DNA of 37,365 bases, from positions 1 to 37,365 of the forward strand of contig DCUB01000009.1 in NCBI GenBank assembly GCA_002329365.1, in the 5' to 3' direction. A model generated the notes under the pieces. That model was given only the letters and a program-made list of their open reading frames with translations. It made no database searches and had not been told where the DNA came from. Position numbers and translations under genes: made by a program. Position 1 is the first letter of the stretch. Each line of letters starts with the position of its first letter. The stretch comes from Ruminococcaceae bacterium UBA1425 (GTDB taxonomy: Bacteria; Bacillota; Clostridia; Oscillospirales; Acutalibacteraceae). This document shows positions 1 through 8,507 of the stretch, one piece after another.

Positions 1-323
1 AAATAAGGCGCGGCAATAAATATGAAGGCATAATAATGGCCCCGCCGTCATACGGCAGAGGTCCGGGCGGCGAGATATGGCAGCTTGAAAACGAGATTTT
101 CTCCTTCGTAAAGCTTTGCGTCGGGCTTCTGAGCGACGAGCCACTAATGTTGCTTTTAAATTCATACACCACGGGGCTTTCGCCGACCGTTATGAACTAT
201 ATACTCCATTCGATACTCGTGCCCGAGCGCGGCGGAAGCGTAGAGGGCGACGAGCTTGGTTTAAGGGTTACGCAGAACGGTCTTGTCCTCCCGTGCGGCG
301 CCAGCTCGATATGGACGGCGTAA
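1..323 (+). CDS. Class I SAM-dependent (rRNA-type) methyltransferase, C-terminal fragment cut by window edge
   Basis: The reading frame is open from the left edge (first full codon at position 3) to a TAA at 321-323, giving the last 106 residues. It contains a catalytic-loop-like motif APPSYGRGPGGE, followed by LLNSYTTGLSP and a C-terminal LVLPCGASS. This combination is typical of the Firmicutes methyltransferases related to RlmI-type 23S rRNA cytosine methyltransferases, which transfer a methyl group from S-adenosylmethionine to RNA. The N-terminal half, including the SAM-binding glycine loop, lies outside the window. My recollection of the family motif is DPPSYGRG, so Ala in place of the first Asp is worth noting. 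The gene ends 22 bases before ecfA1 on the same strand. The family call is good, but the exact substrate is unknown. Confidence 0.75.
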   Translation, partial: IRRGNKYEGIIMAPPSYGRGPGGEIWQLENEIFSFVKLCVGLLSDEPLMLLLNSYTTGLSPTVMNYILHSILVPERGGSVEGDELGLRVTQNGLVLPCGASSIWTA

Positions 324-345
324 TATGTAATCACAGGAATGTAAA

Positions 346-1206
346 ATGAACGAAAACATAATCGAATTCAATAACGTCAGCTTCGCGTACGACAGCGAGA
401 TTGTCAACGCTCCCGCTGTGGTAAAGAATGTAACCCTTTCAATCAAAAGGGGCAGCTTTGTCGCCGTTTTAGGGCATAACGGCTCGGGGAAATCGACGCT
501 CGCGAAGCTCTGCAACGCAATCCTTGTGCCGCAGACGGGCAAGGTTACGGTAAACGGCATGGATACCGCCGACAACGGACTGACGTTTGACATACGTCGC
601 ACCGTAGGCATGGTTTTTCAGAACCCCGACAATCAGATAGTTGCTACCGTCGTTGAGGACGATGTGGCTTTCGGCCCCGAAAACTTAGGCGTGGAGCCAA
701 AGGAAATACGGCGGCGCGTCGACGAAGCGCTGAAGTCTGTCGGAATGTATGACTACAGGCTTTTTGAGCCGCACAAGCTGTCGGGAGGGCAAAAACAGCG
801 CGTTGCCATAGCGGGCATAACGGCTATGCAGACCGAGTGCATCGTGCTGGACGAGCCTACGGCAATGCTCGACCCGCGCGGACGGCTTGAGGTAATGGAA
901 ACGGTAAAAAGACTTAACCGCGAGCTGGGCATCACGGTTGTTTTCATCACTCATTTTATGAACGAGGCAACGCAGGCGGACAGGGTGCTTGTAATGGACG
1001 ACGGCGGAATAATACTCGACGGAACGCCGAAAGAGGTGTTTTCACACAAGGAAATCATAATAGATGCGGGGCTTGACCTGCCCGCGGCCGCCGAATTTTC
1101 GGACATGCTTATATCCGATGGATTTAATCTTCCCGACGGAATACTGACGGCGGAAGAATGTATCGAGGCGATTTATGCCGAGGCGAAGAAACGGGGGGTA
1201 TGCTGA
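346..1206 (+). CDS. ecfA1: Energy-coupling factor transporter ATPase EcfA1
   Basis: This is a 286-residue ABC ATPase of the CbiO/EcfA family. It shows Walker A GHNGSGKST at residues 43-51, the Q-loop FQNPDNQ near 91, the signature LSGGQKQR at 145-152, and Walker B with the catalytic Glu (IVLDEPT, 166-172). EcfA1 and EcfA2 form the nucleotide-binding heterodimer of group II ECF importers, which share one general module among many vitamin-binding S subunits. The ATG at 346 has an AGGAA-type ribosome site just upstream. The gene overlaps ecfA2 and is followed by ecfT and truA, the usual Firmicutes order. No S-component gene is visible. In many Firmicutes rplQ precedes this gene, whereas here it is a methyltransferase. 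Confidence 0.95.
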   Translation: MNENIIEFNNVSFAYDSEIVNAPAVVKNVTLSIKRGSFVAVLGHNGSGKSTLAKLCNAILVPQTGKVTVNGMDTADNGLTFDIRRTVGMVFQNPDNQIVATVVEDDVAFGPENLGVEPKEIRRRVDEALKSVGMYDYRLFEPHKLSGGQKQRVAIAGITAMQTECIVLDEPTAMLDPRGRLEVMETVKRLNRELGITVVFITHFMNEATQADRVLVMDDGGIILDGTPKEVFSHKEIIIDAGLDLPAAAEFSDMLISDGFNLPDGILTAEECIEAIYAEAKKRGVC

Positions 1207-2069
1207 TGGCTCCCGTAATAAAAACCGTAAATTTAACGCACCTTTACGGCGAAAAAACGCTTTTTGAGGTTACCGCAATAATAAACGTCAGCATTGAAAT
1301 AGAAAAGGGCGAGTTTGTGGGGATAATCGGACACACAGGCTCGGGGAAAAGCACGCTGATACAGCACTTCAACGGCCTTCTGAAGCCGAATTCGGGCAAG
1401 GTACTGCTTGACGGCAAAGATATCTGGGAGAGCAGGGAGAGCGTCCGCTCCGCGCGCTTTAAGGTGGGGCTTTGCTTCCAGTATCCCGAATATCAGCTTT
1501 TCGAGGAAACTGTTTACAAGGACATAGCCTTCGGCCCTAAAAATATGGGGCTTGGCGACGACGAAATAAACACGCGCGTCCGCCGCGCGGCAGGCTATGT
1601 CGGTCTGTCCGGGGAGCAGCTCGAAAAATCACCGTTCGACCTTTCGGGCGGCGAAAAGAGGCGCGCCGCCATCGCAGGGGTAATGGCGATGGAGCCGGAG
1701 GTGCTTGTTCTTGACGAGCCGACGGCGGGACTTGACCCGAGAGGTCGCGATACCGTGCTCGGACTTATCAAGGAATACCGCGAGCAGACGGGCAGCACCG
1801 TTATTCTTGTTTCGCACAGCATGGACGACGTGGCACGCCTTGCATCAAAGGCTCTTGTGCTTAACAAGTCCGAGGTCGCGATGTTCGGCCCCGTCGACGA
1901 GGTGTTTTCGCACGGCAGGGAGCTTATGAAAATGGGGCTTAACGTTCCCGAGGTTACGCGCATCTTTATGGGGCTTCGCGACAGGGGGCTTCCCGTCAGC
2001 ACGTCGGTTTATACCTGCGAGCAGGGACGCCGCGAGCTTCTGCGCCTTTCCGGGGAGGTGAGCCCATGA
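1206..2069 (+). CDS. ecfA2: Energy-coupling factor transporter ATPase EcfA2
   Basis: This is a 287-residue ABC ATPase and the partner of EcfA1. Walker A GHTGSGKST lies at 42-50, the signature LSGGEKRR at 146-153 and Walker B VLVLDEPT near 167-173. The start chosen is the ATG at 1206, because the G-rich stretch at 1193-1198 then sits about 7 bases upstream. That gives a TGATG overlap with the ecfA1 stop and the usual family length. An ATG two codons earlier (1200) lies too close to the G-run. The 3' end overlaps ecfT by four bases (ATGA), so the three genes are probably translationally coupled. Function in the ECF complex follows from family knowledge. Confidence 0.95.
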   Translation: MAPVIKTVNLTHLYGEKTLFEVTAIINVSIEIEKGEFVGIIGHTGSGKSTLIQHFNGLLKPNSGKVLLDGKDIWESRESVRSARFKVGLCFQYPEYQLFEETVYKDIAFGPKNMGLGDDEINTRVRRAAGYVGLSGEQLEKSPFDLSGGEKRRAAIAGVMAMEPEVLVLDEPTAGLDPRGRDTVLGLIKEYREQTGSTVILVSHSMDDVARLASKALVLNKSEVAMFGPVDEVFSHGRELMKMGLNVPEVTRIFMGLRDRGLPVSTSVYTCEQGRRELLRLSGEVSP

Positions 2070-2881
2070 TACGTGACATCACAATCGGCCAGTATCTTCC
2101 GGGCAATTCCGTCCTTCACAGGCTTGACGCCCGAATGAAGGCCGTTCTGACGTTCTTCTTTATAATAGTTATTTTCCTTTGTAAGAATTTCTGGTCGCTG
2201 GGGCTGATGATTGCATTCACCTTGTTGTTTACGGCGATATCAAAAGTGCCTTTGCGTATGATGCTAAAAAGCTTAAAGCCGATATTCGTAATTCTTATTT
2301 TTACCGCGGTGCTCAATATCTTTTACACCGACGGCGGGCGCGAGCTTTTCGGCTTCTGGAAGCTGAGCGTAACCGACAAGGGGCTTTATACCGCGGGTTT
2401 TATGGTAATCAGGATAATCTGCCTTATTACGGGAAGCTCCCTGCTGACATATACAACTACGCCAACGCTCCTCACCGACGCAATAGAGCGGCTGCTTTCG
2501 CCGCTTAAGGTATTCAAAATACAGGTCAACACACTTGCGATGATGATGACGCTCGCTTTAAGGTTTATTCCGACGTTAATCGAGGAGACGGACAGGATTA
2601 TGAACGCGCAGAAGGCGAGGGGAGCCGACCTTGAAAGCGGCGGATTTATAAAGCGGGCAAAGGCGCTTATCCCGATACTTATTCCGCTGTTTGTGTCGGC
2701 GTTCCGCAGGGCTTACGAGCTGGCGTTTGCCATGGAGTGCCGCTGTTACCGCGGCGGTGAGGGCAGAACGAGAATGAAGCAGATGAAGCTTAAAGCCCGC
2801 GACCTCGGGGCGGCGTTTCTTGTCGCGGCTCTGTTCTGCGGAGTGTTTTTCCTTAATTATCGGTTTAAGGCGTTGATTTGA
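2066..2881 (+). CDS. ecfT: Energy-coupling factor transporter transmembrane protein EcfT
   Basis: This is a 271-residue polytopic membrane protein, the scaffold that couples ATP hydrolysis in EcfA1/A2 to toppling of the vitamin-binding S subunit. Hydrophobic segments fill roughly residues 27-60, 70-90, 105-130 and the C-terminus (247-267). Two Arg-containing coupling motifs are visible: AQKARGAD near residue 180, and CRCYRGG near residue 225, which inserts into the ATPase grooves. The start is the ATG at 2066, preceded by GGGGAGGTG. The stop at 2879-2881 overlaps the truA start. As a general-module component it probably serves several S subunits encoded elsewhere. Confidence 0.94.
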   Translation: MIRDITIGQYLPGNSVLHRLDARMKAVLTFFFIIVIFLCKNFWSLGLMIAFTLLFTAISKVPLRMMLKSLKPIFVILIFTAVLNIFYTDGGRELFGFWKLSVTDKGLYTAGFMVIRIICLITGSSLLTYTTTPTLLTDAIERLLSPLKVFKIQVNTLAMMMTLALRFIPTLIEETDRIMNAQKARGADLESGGFIKRAKALIPILIPLFVSAFRRAYELAFAMECRCYRGGEGRTRMKQMKLKARDLGAAFLVAALFCGVFFLNYRFKALI

Positions 2882-3615
2882 TGAGAAAGCTGTTGCTCAC
2901 GCTCCGCTTTGACGGCGGGGCATATCACGGCTGGCAGGTGCAGCAAAACGGCGCTTCTGTTCAGGAAACGTTGCAAAACGCCATTGAGGGCGTGTTCGGC
3001 ACGCGTTACGGCGTTACAGGCTGCTCGCGCACCGACGCGGGAGTTCACGCCAATATGTACTGCTGCTGCTTTTGCACCGAATCCGAAATATCGTGCGAAA
3101 AGGTAATAGCGGCGCTCAACGCGTGGCTGCCCGACGACATAGGCGTTTACGGCTGCCGCGAGGTGCCAAAGGAGTTTCACCCGCGCTATTCGTGCGTGTC
3201 GAAGGAGTATGTTTACAGAGTCTGGAACTCCCCGTACCGCAACCCGTTCCTTGTTGGCAGGAGCCTGCACTATAAGTACCCGCTCGACGAAAAGGCATTG
3301 GCGCGCGAAGCCGCGGCGTTTGTCGGCACGCACGATTTTAAAGGCTTTTCGTCGTCCGGCGGAAGCGTCGCCGACACCGTTCGCACGGTCAAATGCTTTG
3401 AGGTCGCAAGATACGGCGACGAGGTTGTATTCTCCGTTGAGGCAGACGGGTTTTTATACAACATGGTCAGAATAATGGCCGGCACGCTGCTTGACATATC
3501 CGCCGGAAAAATCGAAAAGGAGAGCATTCCCGAAATAATCGGCTCACGCGACAGAAGCCTCGCCGGCGCCACGGCTCCGCCGTACGGTCTTTATTTAAAC
3601 AGGGTGTTTTACTGA
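2881..3615 (+). CDS. truA: tRNA pseudouridine(38-40) synthase TruA
   Basis: This 244-residue protein converts U38-U40 in the anticodon arm of many tRNAs to pseudouridine. The catalytic Asp is residue 52 in the conserved motif GCSRTDAGVHA. Further TruA hallmarks are FDGGAYHGWQ near the N-terminus and the NMVRIMAGTL segment near the C-terminus. The start is the ATG at 2881, which overlaps the ecfT stop as TGATG; a TTG one codon earlier is possible but less likely. Linkage to the ECF genes is a standard Firmicutes arrangement. The next gene starts one base after the stop. Confidence 0.95.
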   Translation: MRKLLLTLRFDGGAYHGWQVQQNGASVQETLQNAIEGVFGTRYGVTGCSRTDAGVHANMYCCCFCTESEISCEKVIAALNAWLPDDIGVYGCREVPKEFHPRYSCVSKEYVYRVWNSPYRNPFLVGRSLHYKYPLDEKALAREAAAFVGTHDFKGFSSSGGSVADTVRTVKCFEVARYGDEVVFSVEADGFLYNMVRIMAGTLLDISAGKIEKESIPEIIGSRDRSLAGATAPPYGLYLNRVFY

Positions 3616-3616
3616 T

Positions 3617-4786
3617 ATGGAAAAGAAAAGAACAAAACAGAACAGGGCGGGAAGGCGTTCCGCGGCAAAGCCTTTGTTTTGTGTGCTTGTTGTTTTTGCC
3701 GCGATTTTCGTTATCGAAAGAACAGTCGGGAACGTTGCGCTGTCAAACGTGTCCGACGCCGTATTGTCGTTTGTTTCGAGCGTCGGTGACGGCAGCAGCT
3801 ATCCGTACAGCGCCGCGGGGCAGAATGTTAAGGAAATAAAGCGCATCGGTCATGAGCTTATGCTTGTAAAAAACGAGGGGATAACCATTCTCGACTTTTC
3901 GTCCTCGGTGCTTTTGAATCTCGGCTTAAAGTATTCCGACGCCGCCGTAAGCGTCAAAAACGGCAGGGCGGTTGTTTTTGACAGGAACGCGAATAAGTTC
4001 TGCGTGACAGGCAAGACAAAGTCACTTTACCCGGGCGAAACAAAGGGCGCTATATTAACGGCAGTCATGGGCAAAAACGGCTATGTAGCCGTGGCGACGC
4101 TGTCCGAGGACGCGGCGAGCGAGCTTACGGTTTATGACCGCGGCATGAAGGAATACTTCAAATGGAAATGCGTTTCCGACTATATCGCGGATATGTCGAT
4201 ATCAGATAACGGCAAAAACATCGCCGTCATTGTGCTGGGTGTCAGGGACGCCGAGATATTCTCCAAGCTGTGGGTTTTTGAAATGGGCTCCGGCGAACCT
4301 CTGGCTTCGTTTGAATACGGGGGAACGACGCTTGTCGACGTTGAATACACGGGCAAAAAGCAGATAGTCGTTTTAGGCGACAACCTGCGAAGCGTGATAT
4401 CGCCCGACATGACAAGAAAGGACGAGAGCTTTTCGGGCGACACGCTTGGCTGCTTCGCGTCCGCCGAAAACGGCAGACAGGCGGTTGTGCTGCTGCCGTA
4501 CGGAAAGGAAAACACGCCGAAGCTCTGCGTTTACGCGAAGGACGGAACAAAAAGCTTTGAGGAAAGCTTTTTCGGCAGGATTACAGACGTCGCGTGCAGT
4601 TCGTCACATGCCGCCGTGCTGGTGGAGGACAAAATATATTCATTTGACAGCGTCGGAAGGCTGGCGGGCATTGCCGAGCTTGACGAAAAGGCTTCGGGAA
4701 TAGAAATTTTAGCCACGGCAGGAGCCGTTTATGCTCTGTTTGACGACAGGATAGAGAAATATGCGACTGCCGCCCAAAATTCTTAA
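3617..4786 (+). CDS. DUF5711-type membrane-anchored beta-propeller protein
   Basis: This 389-residue protein has a basic N-terminal tail (about residues 2-17) and one hydrophobic helix (about 19-37), consistent with a type II membrane anchor with the rest outside. The exported part is a run of short beta-rich repeats of about 40 residues, as in propeller proteins. Examples are ITILDFSSSVLLNLGL, LTVYDRGMKEYFKW and IYSFDSVGRLAGIAELDE. Architecture and wording match the DUF5711 family of Clostridia, which has no established biochemical role. It starts one base after truA and is probably co-transcribed with it. No enzymatic motif is visible. Confidence 0.7.
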   Translation: MEKKRTKQNRAGRRSAAKPLFCVLVVFAAIFVIERTVGNVALSNVSDAVLSFVSSVGDGSSYPYSAAGQNVKEIKRIGHELMLVKNEGITILDFSSSVLLNLGLKYSDAAVSVKNGRAVVFDRNANKFCVTGKTKSLYPGETKGAILTAVMGKNGYVAVATLSEDAASELTVYDRGMKEYFKWKCVSDYIADMSISDNGKNIAVIVLGVRDAEIFSKLWVFEMGSGEPLASFEYGGTTLVDVEYTGKKQIVVLGDNLRSVISPDMTRKDESFSGDTLGCFASAENGRQAVVLLPYGKENTPKLCVYAKDGTKSFEESFFGRITDVACSSSHAAVLVEDKIYSFDSVGRLAGIAELDEKASGIEILATAGAVYALFDDRIEKYATAAQNS

Positions 4787-4802
4787 CATTTTAAACTTGT
4801 GT

Positions 4803-4831
4803 TTGAAACATTCGTATGTTAAAATTATTTT
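4803..4831 (+). promoter_or_regulatory. Possible sigma-A-type promoter for the CvpA-pgsA-clp run
   Basis: A TTGAAA box at 4803-4808 is followed after 17 bases by TATTTT at 4826-4831. It lies in the 72-base AT-rich gap before the CvpA gene. The -10 matches only four of six consensus positions, so this is a tentative call. Confidence 0.35.
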
Positions 4832-4858
4832 CTAAGGCAACACGGAGAGGGATGTGGA

Positions 4859-5560
4859 ATGAAATATATTGTCGACATTGCACTCATTGCTTTATTCTTT
4901 TTCATTGTTAACAGGGCGTCGCACAAAGGCTTTCTAATCGGTATTCTCGGAGTGGCGGCGTGGATAGGCGCTTCCCTGTTTGCTGCAAGCTTCAGCTTTG
5001 ACGTCGCCCAATGGGTTTACAACGCCTTTTTTGAGCGGCGCGTAACAGAGTGGATAGCCTCGCAGGTAACCGAGTCGGTCGGCGCGCAGGCTGTCGTTGA
5101 CACGGCAAAGGCGGTTATTGAAAGTATCCCGCAATACGCCGTCAGCGCGGCAAAAGCCCTCGGGATAAGCACAAAGGAGCTTCTCGAAAGCATTGGCTCC
5201 GTTGAGGTCACCGCTGCCGATGCTATTGCCGGAGAAATCACAACCAAGATAGCGCAGCCAATAATAACGGCGGCTCTCGAGGCGCTGTCCTTCATGGTGC
5301 TGCTTTTCTCGTCGTCCGCGGTTTTCCATTCTCTCGCGGGGCTTATAAACAAATTCACGAAGATACCGGTTTTAAAGCAGGTCAACAACGCGCTTGGCGC
5401 TTTGCTCGGAGTTGCAAAGGGTATTGTTGTGGTTGTACTGATATGCGTTCTGTTAAACATATTTATGAATATAGCGGGCGACGGGGCATTCGCGAACGCC
5501 GTGGAGTCGTCAAGATTTGTAAAAGCGGTATGCGAAAGCGGTCTTATGCTTGAGTTTTAA
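4859..5560 (+). CDS. CvpA-family membrane protein
   Basis: This 233-residue membrane protein has hydrophobic segments at about 4-20, 24-45, 140-160 and 185-210. Its N-terminus (VDIALIALFFFIVNRASHKG) and the late helix ending in a glycine-rich turn (NNALGALLGVAKGIVVV) fit the CvpA/colicin V production family, whose members are linked to envelope homeostasis. The middle region (about 60-135) is a longer soluble insert than in the shortest members. The ATG at 4859 follows a GGAGAGGGA ribosome site. The next gene begins about 30 bases after its stop on the same strand. The family call is moderately firm, but the molecular role in Clostridia is not established. Confidence 0.7.
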   Translation: MKYIVDIALIALFFFIVNRASHKGFLIGILGVAAWIGASLFAASFSFDVAQWVYNAFFERRVTEWIASQVTESVGAQAVVDTAKAVIESIPQYAVSAAKALGISTKELLESIGSVEVTAADAIAGEITTKIAQPIITAALEALSFMVLLFSSSAVFHSLAGLINKFTKIPVLKQVNNALGALLGVAKGIVVVVLICVLLNIFMNIAGDGAFANAVESSRFVKAVCESGLMLEF

Positions 5561-5591
5561 TAAATACGGATTAAAAAGCGGGGGTATTTTT

Positions 5592-6224
5592 ATGGCAGGC
5601 GGCCTGTTGGCAAACTGGAAAACCGTTCCCAATCTTCTTTCGGCACTCAGGATAATAATGGTACCCATATTCATAGTTTTATTTTACAAGGAGCATCTCG
5701 GCTGGGCGGTTTTCGTCCTGTTCCTTTCGGGGCTGTCAGATTCGCTCGACGGCAAGATTGCGCGCCGCTTTAACCAGATAAGCGACCTCGGCAAGATACT
5801 CGACCCCTTGGCCGACAAGCTGACGCAGATATCCATTGCGGTCATGCTGTTCATATTCTTCAGAAGCAGCAGCGTTACCGAAATGGTCTGGTTTAGCTGG
5901 ATATTTATAGTCTTCCTTGCAAAAGAGGCGTTAATGGTCATAATAAGCGTAATAATGCTTTGCTTAGGGCTTCGTCCCGGCGCCGCCGAAATATACGGCA
6001 AGGTGGCGACGTTCGTCTTTTACGGCGTTATGCTGCTCATTATAGGCTTCGGTCCCGAAATCGGAGCCTTCAGCGAGCACTTCACACTCCCGACGCTTTT
6101 GATGCAGATACTTGTAGTAATTTCCGCGCTGCTTACCATCATTGCGTTTTTCAGCTATGTGCCCGATACAGTCCGTCAGTTCAGGGAGAGAAGCGCTAAG
6201 AAAAACCAAGGAGTAAATAAATGA
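5592..6224 (+). CDS. pgsA: CDP-alcohol phosphatidyltransferase, probable phosphatidylglycerophosphate synthase
   Basis: This 210-residue polytopic protein carries the complete family signature: D50-x2-D53-G54-x2-A57-R58-x8-G67-x3-D71-x3-D75. These residues bind metal and the CDP group. PgsA transfers the phosphatidyl group from CDP-diacylglycerol to glycerol-3-phosphate in the membrane, the committed step to phosphatidylglycerol. The N-terminus (TVPNLLSALRIIMVPIF) is PgsA-like. The start is the ATG at 5592 with GCGGGGG about 7 bases upstream; an in-frame TTG at 5550 would overlap the CvpA gene and has no good ribosome site. Another CDP-alcohol acceptor cannot be excluded from sequence alone. 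It overlaps the Clp gene by four bases. Confidence 0.85.
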   Translation: MAGGLLANWKTVPNLLSALRIIMVPIFIVLFYKEHLGWAVFVLFLSGLSDSLDGKIARRFNQISDLGKILDPLADKLTQISIAVMLFIFFRSSSVTEMVWFSWIFIVFLAKEALMVIISVIMLCLGLRPGAAEIYGKVATFVFYGVMLLIIGFGPEIGAFSEHFTLPTLLMQILVVISALLTIIAFFSYVPDTVRQFRERSAKKNQGVNK

Positions 6225-8497
6225 AACAAATTCTTTGCAGCAGGTGCAAAAAACGTCCCGCCATGTTCTTTATCACAAAAATCGAGGGTGATAAAAGCAG
6301 GCAGGAGGGCTTCTGCATGAAGTGCGCGCTTGACCTTAATCTCGGCCCTATAAAGCAGATGATGCAGAGCATGGGCATCAGCGAGGACGAGGTTGAAGGC
6401 GTCAGCGAGCAGTTCGACGAGCTGTTCGACGAAAACGGCGATTTTCATCCGGGCGGGGCGGGGACGCTTCCGTTCATGCAGATGCCGCAGGAGTTTCAGG
6501 AGGACAATACTTCCGACGACGACAGGACAAAGACAAAATCGAAAAGACGAAATAAAAAGGAACAGGCGAAAAGGGAAAGAAAGTTTTTAAACCTCTATTG
6601 CACTGACCTCACCGCGAAGGCAAGAGAGGGCAAGCTCGACAGGATAATAGGCAGGGAAAAGGAAATATACAGAACGGTTCAGATTCTTTGCAGACGTTCA
6701 AAAAACAACCCGTGCCTTATAGGAGAGCCGGGCGTAGGCAAAACTGCCATCGCCGAGGGTCTTGCCTTGCGCATTGCCGGGGGCGAGGTACCCGTAAAGC
6801 TGCTCGAAAAGGAAATACACCTTCTGGATCTGACGGCGCTTGTCGCCGGCACGCAGTTCAGAGGCCAGTTCGAAAGCCGCATAAAGGGGCTTGTCGAGGA
6901 GGTAAAGGCAGAGGGCAATATAATACTTTTTATCGACGAGGTCCACAGCCTTGTCGGCACGGGCGACGCCGAGGGCTCGATGAACGCCGCGAACATCCTC
7001 AAGCCGGCGCTTTCGAGGGGCGAAATACAGATTATCGGCGCCACAACGTTTACGGAATACAGGAAGTATATCGAAAAGGACGCGGCGCTTGAACGCCGTC
7101 TTCAGCCTGTCAAGGTTGAGGAGCCTTCAATAGACGAAACGTGCGAGATGCTGGCGGGCGTCAAGAATTATTACGAAACATACCACAGGGTGCGGGTGAG
7201 CGACTCGCTCATACGCCGCGCCGTCATCCTTTCGGAAAGGTACATTAACGACAGGTTCCTGCCCGACAAGGCAATAGACCTGCTTGACGAAGCCTGTACA
7301 AGCGCAAATCTCAGAAACAAGGCAATAGGAGAGCTTGAGCTTCAGGAAAAAAAGGTAGAGCAGCTTAAAGCGGCGCAGCAGGATATAATCGACATACAGG
7401 AAAGCGGCGGGGAAACCGACTACGAGGAGCTTGCAAAGGTTAAGTCCGAGCTGATGGCGGCCGAGCTTGAAATGGCGGAACTGCAAAAAAAGGCCGAGGA
7501 CAATTATGTAACCGAGGACGACCTTGCAAAGGTCATTCAGCTTTGGACGGGAATACCGGCAAGCAAGATAATTGAAAGCGATCTTCGGCGGCTTGCCGAC
7601 CTTGACAAGAGGCTCAGGAAAAAAATCATAGGGCAGGACGAAGCCGTTGACGCAGTTTCAAAGGCAATCCGCCGCGGCAGGGTTCAGATAAGCCCGCGCC
7701 GCAGACCCGCTTCGTTTATTTTTGTCGGCCCAACTGGTGTTGGCAAAACCGAGCTTGTAAAGCAGCTTGCTTCCGAGCTTTTCGACACTCCCGAAACGCT
7801 CATAAGGCTCGACATGTCCGAATTTATGGAAAAGCACTCCGTATCAAGAATAATCGGTTCGCCTCCCGGCTACGTCGGCTATGACGAGGCGGGGCAGCTC
7901 ACGGAAAAGGTCAGAAGAAAGCCGTATTCCGTCCTGCTTTTTGACGAAATAGAAAAGGCGCATCCCGACGTGATGAACATCCTGCTTCAGATACTCGACG
8001 AGGGAAAGATAACCGATGCCCAGGGCAGGACCGTCAGCTTTGAAAACACAGTCATCATAATGACTTCAAATGCCGGAAGCAACCGCAAGGGCGGTGTTCT
8101 CGGCTTCAACAAAACAAAGGACGAGGCTTCCAAGGAACGCTCCATGAAGGCGCTGCGCGAATTCCTACGCCCCGAATTTATAGGGCGCGTCGACGAGGTT
8201 GTACTGTTTAACGACCTCACACCGGAAAATTATTCCGATATAGCGGCGCTCATGCTAAACGAGCTTGTAGAGCCTCTACGCGACAAGGGAATAGAGTTTT
8301 CATGGGAACATGACGTCCCCGCAAAGCTTGCGTCCATGACCGAGGACGGCACAAGGGGAGCGAGAGATTTGAGAAACGTCATTCGCAGAAACGTAGAGGA
8401 CGCTATCGCTTCGATAATCGTCAACAGTCCCGACGAGCCCGTTTCAAAAATATCACTGTCGGTAAGAGAAAACGGCGTTTCAGTTTTGTCGTCATAG
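6221..8497 (+). CDS. Clp protease ATP-binding subunit (ClpC/ClpE-like) with N-terminal zinc finger
   Basis: This 758-residue, two-module AAA+ unfoldase has an N-terminal zinc finger with Cys pairs at residues 6/9 and 32/35, like McsA and ClpE, followed by an acidic then very basic linker (about 92-122). AAA-1 has Walker A GEPGVGKT at 168-175, Walker B near 235-240 and the Arg-finger motif ALERRL at 289-294. A short coiled-coil middle segment covers about 370-425. AAA-2 has Walker A GPTGVGKT at 503-510. The LGF tripeptide at 627-629 sits where ClpP-binding loops lie, so ClpP partnership is likely. There is no ClpC-type double Clp_N repeat. The ATG at 6221 overlaps the pgsA stop and follows AAGGAG. 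No ctsR or mcsB is nearby. Confidence 0.9.
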   Translation: MKQILCSRCKKRPAMFFITKIEGDKSRQEGFCMKCALDLNLGPIKQMMQSMGISEDEVEGVSEQFDELFDENGDFHPGGAGTLPFMQMPQEFQEDNTSDDDRTKTKSKRRNKKEQAKRERKFLNLYCTDLTAKAREGKLDRIIGREKEIYRTVQILCRRSKNNPCLIGEPGVGKTAIAEGLALRIAGGEVPVKLLEKEIHLLDLTALVAGTQFRGQFESRIKGLVEEVKAEGNIILFIDEVHSLVGTGDAEGSMNAANILKPALSRGEIQIIGATTFTEYRKYIEKDAALERRLQPVKVEEPSIDETCEMLAGVKNYYETYHRVRVSDSLIRRAVILSERYINDRFLPDKAIDLLDEACTSANLRNKAIGELELQEKKVEQLKAAQQDIIDIQESGGETDYEELAKVKSELMAAELEMAELQKKAEDNYVTEDDLAKVIQLWTGIPASKIIESDLRRLADLDKRLRKKIIGQDEAVDAVSKAIRRGRVQISPRRRPASFIFVGPTGVGKTELVKQLASELFDTPETLIRLDMSEFMEKHSVSRIIGSPPGYVGYDEAGQLTEKVRRKPYSVLLFDEIEKAHPDVMNILLQILDEGKITDAQGRTVSFENTVIIMTSNAGSNRKGGVLGFNKTKDEASKERSMKALREFLRPEFIGRVDEVVLFNDLTPENYSDIAALMLNELVEPLRDKGIEFSWEHDVPAKLASMTEDGTRGARDLRNVIRRNVEDAIASIIVNSPDEPVSKISLSVRENGVSVLSS

Positions 8498-8507
8498 CGG
8501 AGGACTT

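Noticed and set aside
1158..1205. Upstream start for ecfA2 inside ecfA1
   Set aside because: It would overlap ecfA1 by 49 bases, add non-homologous residues and ignore the well-placed G-run before 1206.
5550..5591. TTG start for pgsA
   Set aside because: It lies inside the end of the CvpA gene with no ribosome site. The ATG at 5592 has a G-rich site and gives the usual N-terminus.
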